From contig CADBKS010000021.1 of assembly GCA_902795255.1 (NCBI GenBank), positions 1 to 23,027 on the forward strand: 23,027 nt of DNA, in the 5' to 3' direction. Below, in pieces: positions 21,397-23,027 of this stretch. The first letter of the stretch is position 1. Every line of letters begins with the position of its first letter. The DNA is from an uncultured Chloroflexota bacterium (GTDB taxonomy: Bacteria > Chloroflexota > Anaerolineae > Anaerolineales > Anaerolineaceae). The notes below the pieces were generated by a model. That model searched no databases. It worked only from the letters and a program-made list of their open reading frames with translations, and had not been told where the DNA came from. Position numbers and translations under genes: made by a program.

Positions 21397-23027
21397 TCAG
21401 AACATGTTATTGTTTTTCATAAATGAAGCAATGTTGAAATGCTGTATACCGTTCCGATGCTGAATAAAATCATTTCTGGTGATAAGATATTTCGGATAAT
21501 TGTCTTTGATCTGCTCCAGGGGGCGGTATTCACGATTTTCGGTATCAATGCTGTTCATGATCGTCATTGAGACCTGCACATAAGCATAATCAAAACTGTT
21601 TTTGTGAAGAATAAAATCACATTCCAGCTTCCCGATCCGTCCGACGCTGATCTCATATCCTTTGGATCTTGCGTAAATATAAACAATATTTTCCATGACC
21701 GGGCCATAATTGATGCGTTTATCCGTATTCATTGCATAATAAAAGCCGGGGTCCGAAAGGTAATATTTTTGTTCTCCGGATATCGATTTTCTTGATTTCA
21801 GGTCAAAGCGGCTGCAGGGATAAATGATTTTCGCGTTTTCAAGGATTTTTATATAACGGAAAAGCGTTTCCCGCTTGATCTCACAGCCGTTTTTTTTCAG
21901 ATCAGCCAGAATGTTCGTCAGGCTCAGCACTGCGCCGAAGTTATTGATGATATATCGCTGTACAGTTTCAAAAACCGAGACTTTTCGGATCTTTGCACGC
22001 GTGCGGATGTCTTTTTCAAAGATTTCCTGAATGATTCCTTTGATATATGCCTTTTTATCCTCGCCTTCAAATTGCAGCGCTTTCGGGAACCCGCCTTCTG
22101 CCGCATACAGATCAAATTCGTCGGTGAGATCCGCCTGCACGGGTTTTCCGAGAAAAGCTTTCATCCCAATATATTCATCAAAACTCAGCGGAAATAATTC
22201 GAATTCAAGGTAGCGCCCGGTCAGTTTTGTGATCAGTTCACCGCTGAGCAGATAGGAATTGGATCCGGTGATGAAAATCGAATAATCTCCGTCTTCCCGG
22301 AACCCGTTGATGACCTCTTCAAAACCCTTTACATTCTGGATTTCATCAATGAACAGATATTTTTTCGCTTCTGTATCGGGGGATTTTTCCAGGATCAGCG
22401 TTTCCCGCGTGATCTTATGGGAAAGTACTCCGGGCCAGCCTGCGATCTCTAAAAGCTTCTCATAATCCGCTTCTTTTGATATGGTCACCTCTACCTGATA
22501 CTGCCACTCATCAGCGTTTAACTTTTTTCCCATTTCAAATAAAAGACCGATAAAACTCATGCCAAGAACCAGTGCCACGCTGATAATGATGGAGATGACG
22601 GTGGCCCGGTATTTTGTTTTTGCGCGTTTGAAATTCTGCCAGGCAACGCATCCGCCGATCCCAAAACATTTTTTGATCAGCCACGGCGTTTTAGAAACCT
22701 TCCCCTTACTTGCAACCATCTCATTTCCGCGAATGGCCGCGATGGGCGAAATCCTTGCGGCCCTGACAGCTGACTCCATGGCAGAAAAAGCGATCATGCA
22801 GGCTGCCTGTATCACGGCGATCAAAATTGCCCACCAGGCCACGTCAAATACCATGACAAATTCATAGTTTAAGGCAAACTTGCCAAGGTATACGTTTGTC
22901 CCCGTTACCAGGGCATACGAAAACGCAAGCCCCGTGAGCACTCCCAGCGGAATGCCAAAAGTGCCAATAACCATGGCCTCCAGCCAGACAAGAAGCCTTC
23001 GCTGCCGCCTGGTCGTACCCACGGAAG
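21397..23027 (-). CDS. Hybrid ORF: FtsX-type permease N-part joined to DUF4143 ATPase C-part (open at window edge)
   Basis: From about 22400 down to the stop at 21397 this is the back half of an AAA-14/DUF4143 ATPase: KKYLFIDEIQNVKGFEEV (Walker B), SIFITGSNSYLLSGE (sensor), TGRYLEFELFPLSFDEY, then a DUF4143 nuclease-like C-terminus (GKLECDFIL). Such proteins are widespread, poorly understood, and often move between genomes. The Walker A block (GIRRxGKST) that should begin the protein is absent. In its place the first roughly 200 visible residues are an FtsX-type ABC permease. GTG 23022 would be a possible start, but the permease clearly continues beyond the window. The ATPase part lies 23 bases upstream of hsdR with the same orientation. 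The fused protein would lack ATP binding. Confidence 0.7.
   Translation of the reverse strand, partial: SVGTTRRQRRLLVWLEAMVIGTFGIPLGVLTGLAFSYALVTGTNVYLGKFALNYEFVMVFDVAWWAILIAVIQAACMIAFSAMESAVRAARISPIAAIRGNEMVASKGKVSKTPWLIKKCFGIGGCVAWQNFKRAKTKYRATVISIIISVALVLGMSFIGLLFEMGKKLNADEWQYQVEVTISKEADYEKLLEIAGWPGVLSHKITRETLILEKSPDTEAKKYLFIDEIQNVKGFEEVINGFREDGDYSIFITGSNSYLLSGELITKLTGRYLEFELFPLSFDEYIGMKAFLGKPVQADLTDEFDLYAAEGGFPKALQFEGEDKKAYIKGIIQEIFEKDIRTRAKIRKVSVFETVQRYIINNFGAVLSLTNILADLKKNGCEIKRETLFRYIKILENAKIIYPCSRFDLKSRKSISGEQKYYLSDPGFYYAMNTDKRINYGPVMENIVYIYARSKGYEISVGRIGKLECDFILHKNSFDYAYVQVSMTIMNSIDTENREYRPLEQIKDNYPKYLITRNDFIQHRNGIQHFNIASFMKNNNMF
22405..23027 (-). pseudogene. FtsX-type ABC transporter permease fragment
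   Basis: The visible minus-strand reading starts SVGTTRRQRRLLVWLEAMVIG, the typical cytoplasmic loop and start of a membrane helix in FtsX/MacB-type permeases. Membrane helices lie at about 15-40, 58-80 and 143-165, and AWQNFKRAKTKYRATVISIIISVALVL is the usual opening of a second FtsX repeat. It then enters the extracellular domain (WQYQVEVTISKEADYEKLLEI) and is cut off where the DUF4143 ATPase begins. These permeases export or respond to antimicrobial peptides and lipids. It is truncated on both sides here: by the window edge and by the junction. Confidence 0.7.

Noticed and set aside
1..23027. CRISPR arrays, tRNA and rRNA genes, insertion sequences, prophage genes
   Set aside because: No regularly spaced direct repeats, no tRNA/rRNA-like stretches, and no transposase or integrase motifs were found in any frame. 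An att site around the SIR2 cassette was looked for and not seen.

Overview
The window reads as a bacterial contig of fairly high GC, with a central lower-GC accessory cassette. The long clean ORFs, strong AGGAGG-type ribosome binding sites and sigma-70-like promoters with 17-bp spacers fit an anaerobic gut- or digester-type bacterium. The compact prolyl-tRNA synthetase without an insertion domain, the FeoA-FeoA-FeoB cluster with a Cys-rich partner, and an AlkD/HEAT-like protein would suit Anaerolineae (Chloroflexota) or Clostridia. This is a low-confidence guess without a search.

Layout. (1) 1-4103, minus strand: a glycerophosphodiester phosphodiesterase (GDPD)-like gene, then an ABC importer operon (permease, ATPase, solute-binding protein). 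GDPD next to a UgpC/MalK-like importer recalls the ugp logic of taking up and hydrolysing a glycerophosphodiester. Both transcription units have a readable promoter with a near-perfect operator palindrome. The binding-protein ORF runs in frame into the C-terminal half of a ParA ATPase at about position 330 and leaves the window open. (2) 4333-7577, minus strand: a ferrous-iron uptake operon, feoA-feoA-feoB plus a small FeoB-associated Cys-rich membrane protein fused to an HMA domain. It has a consensus promoter, an iron-box-like palindrome and a terminator. (3) 7828-13514, minus strand: housekeeping and metabolic genes: a HEAT/AlkD-like protein, proS, a GT4 glycosyltransferase overlapping a MATE transporter, and a PaaI-type thioesterase. 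(4) 13738-18217, plus strand: a two-gene operon that stands apart in strand and composition. The first gene encodes a membrane protein with a GxGxxG Rossmann (TrkA-N-like) domain and a C-terminal RyR-like EHxRW motif. The second encodes a SIR2-type NAD+-hydrolase-like protein carrying SseB-like, PUA/EVE-like and small C-terminal modules. (5) 18290-23027, minus strand: a type I restriction HsdR subunit preceded by an ORF that joins the start-proximal part of an FtsX-type permease to the back half of a DUF4143 ATPase.

Interpretation. The best candidate for an undescribed system is the SIR2 plus membrane/RyR pair. It looks like a two-component defence (abortive infection) cassette beside a type I restriction gene. 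SIR2 could consume NAD+ or make an ADP-ribose-type signal, and the membrane Rossmann/RyR protein could sense the nucleotide and act at the membrane. That mechanism is inference. The two hybrid ORFs at opposite ends of the window, each joining unrelated families in frame, must be treated as possible assembly chimeras before any biological meaning is read into them.
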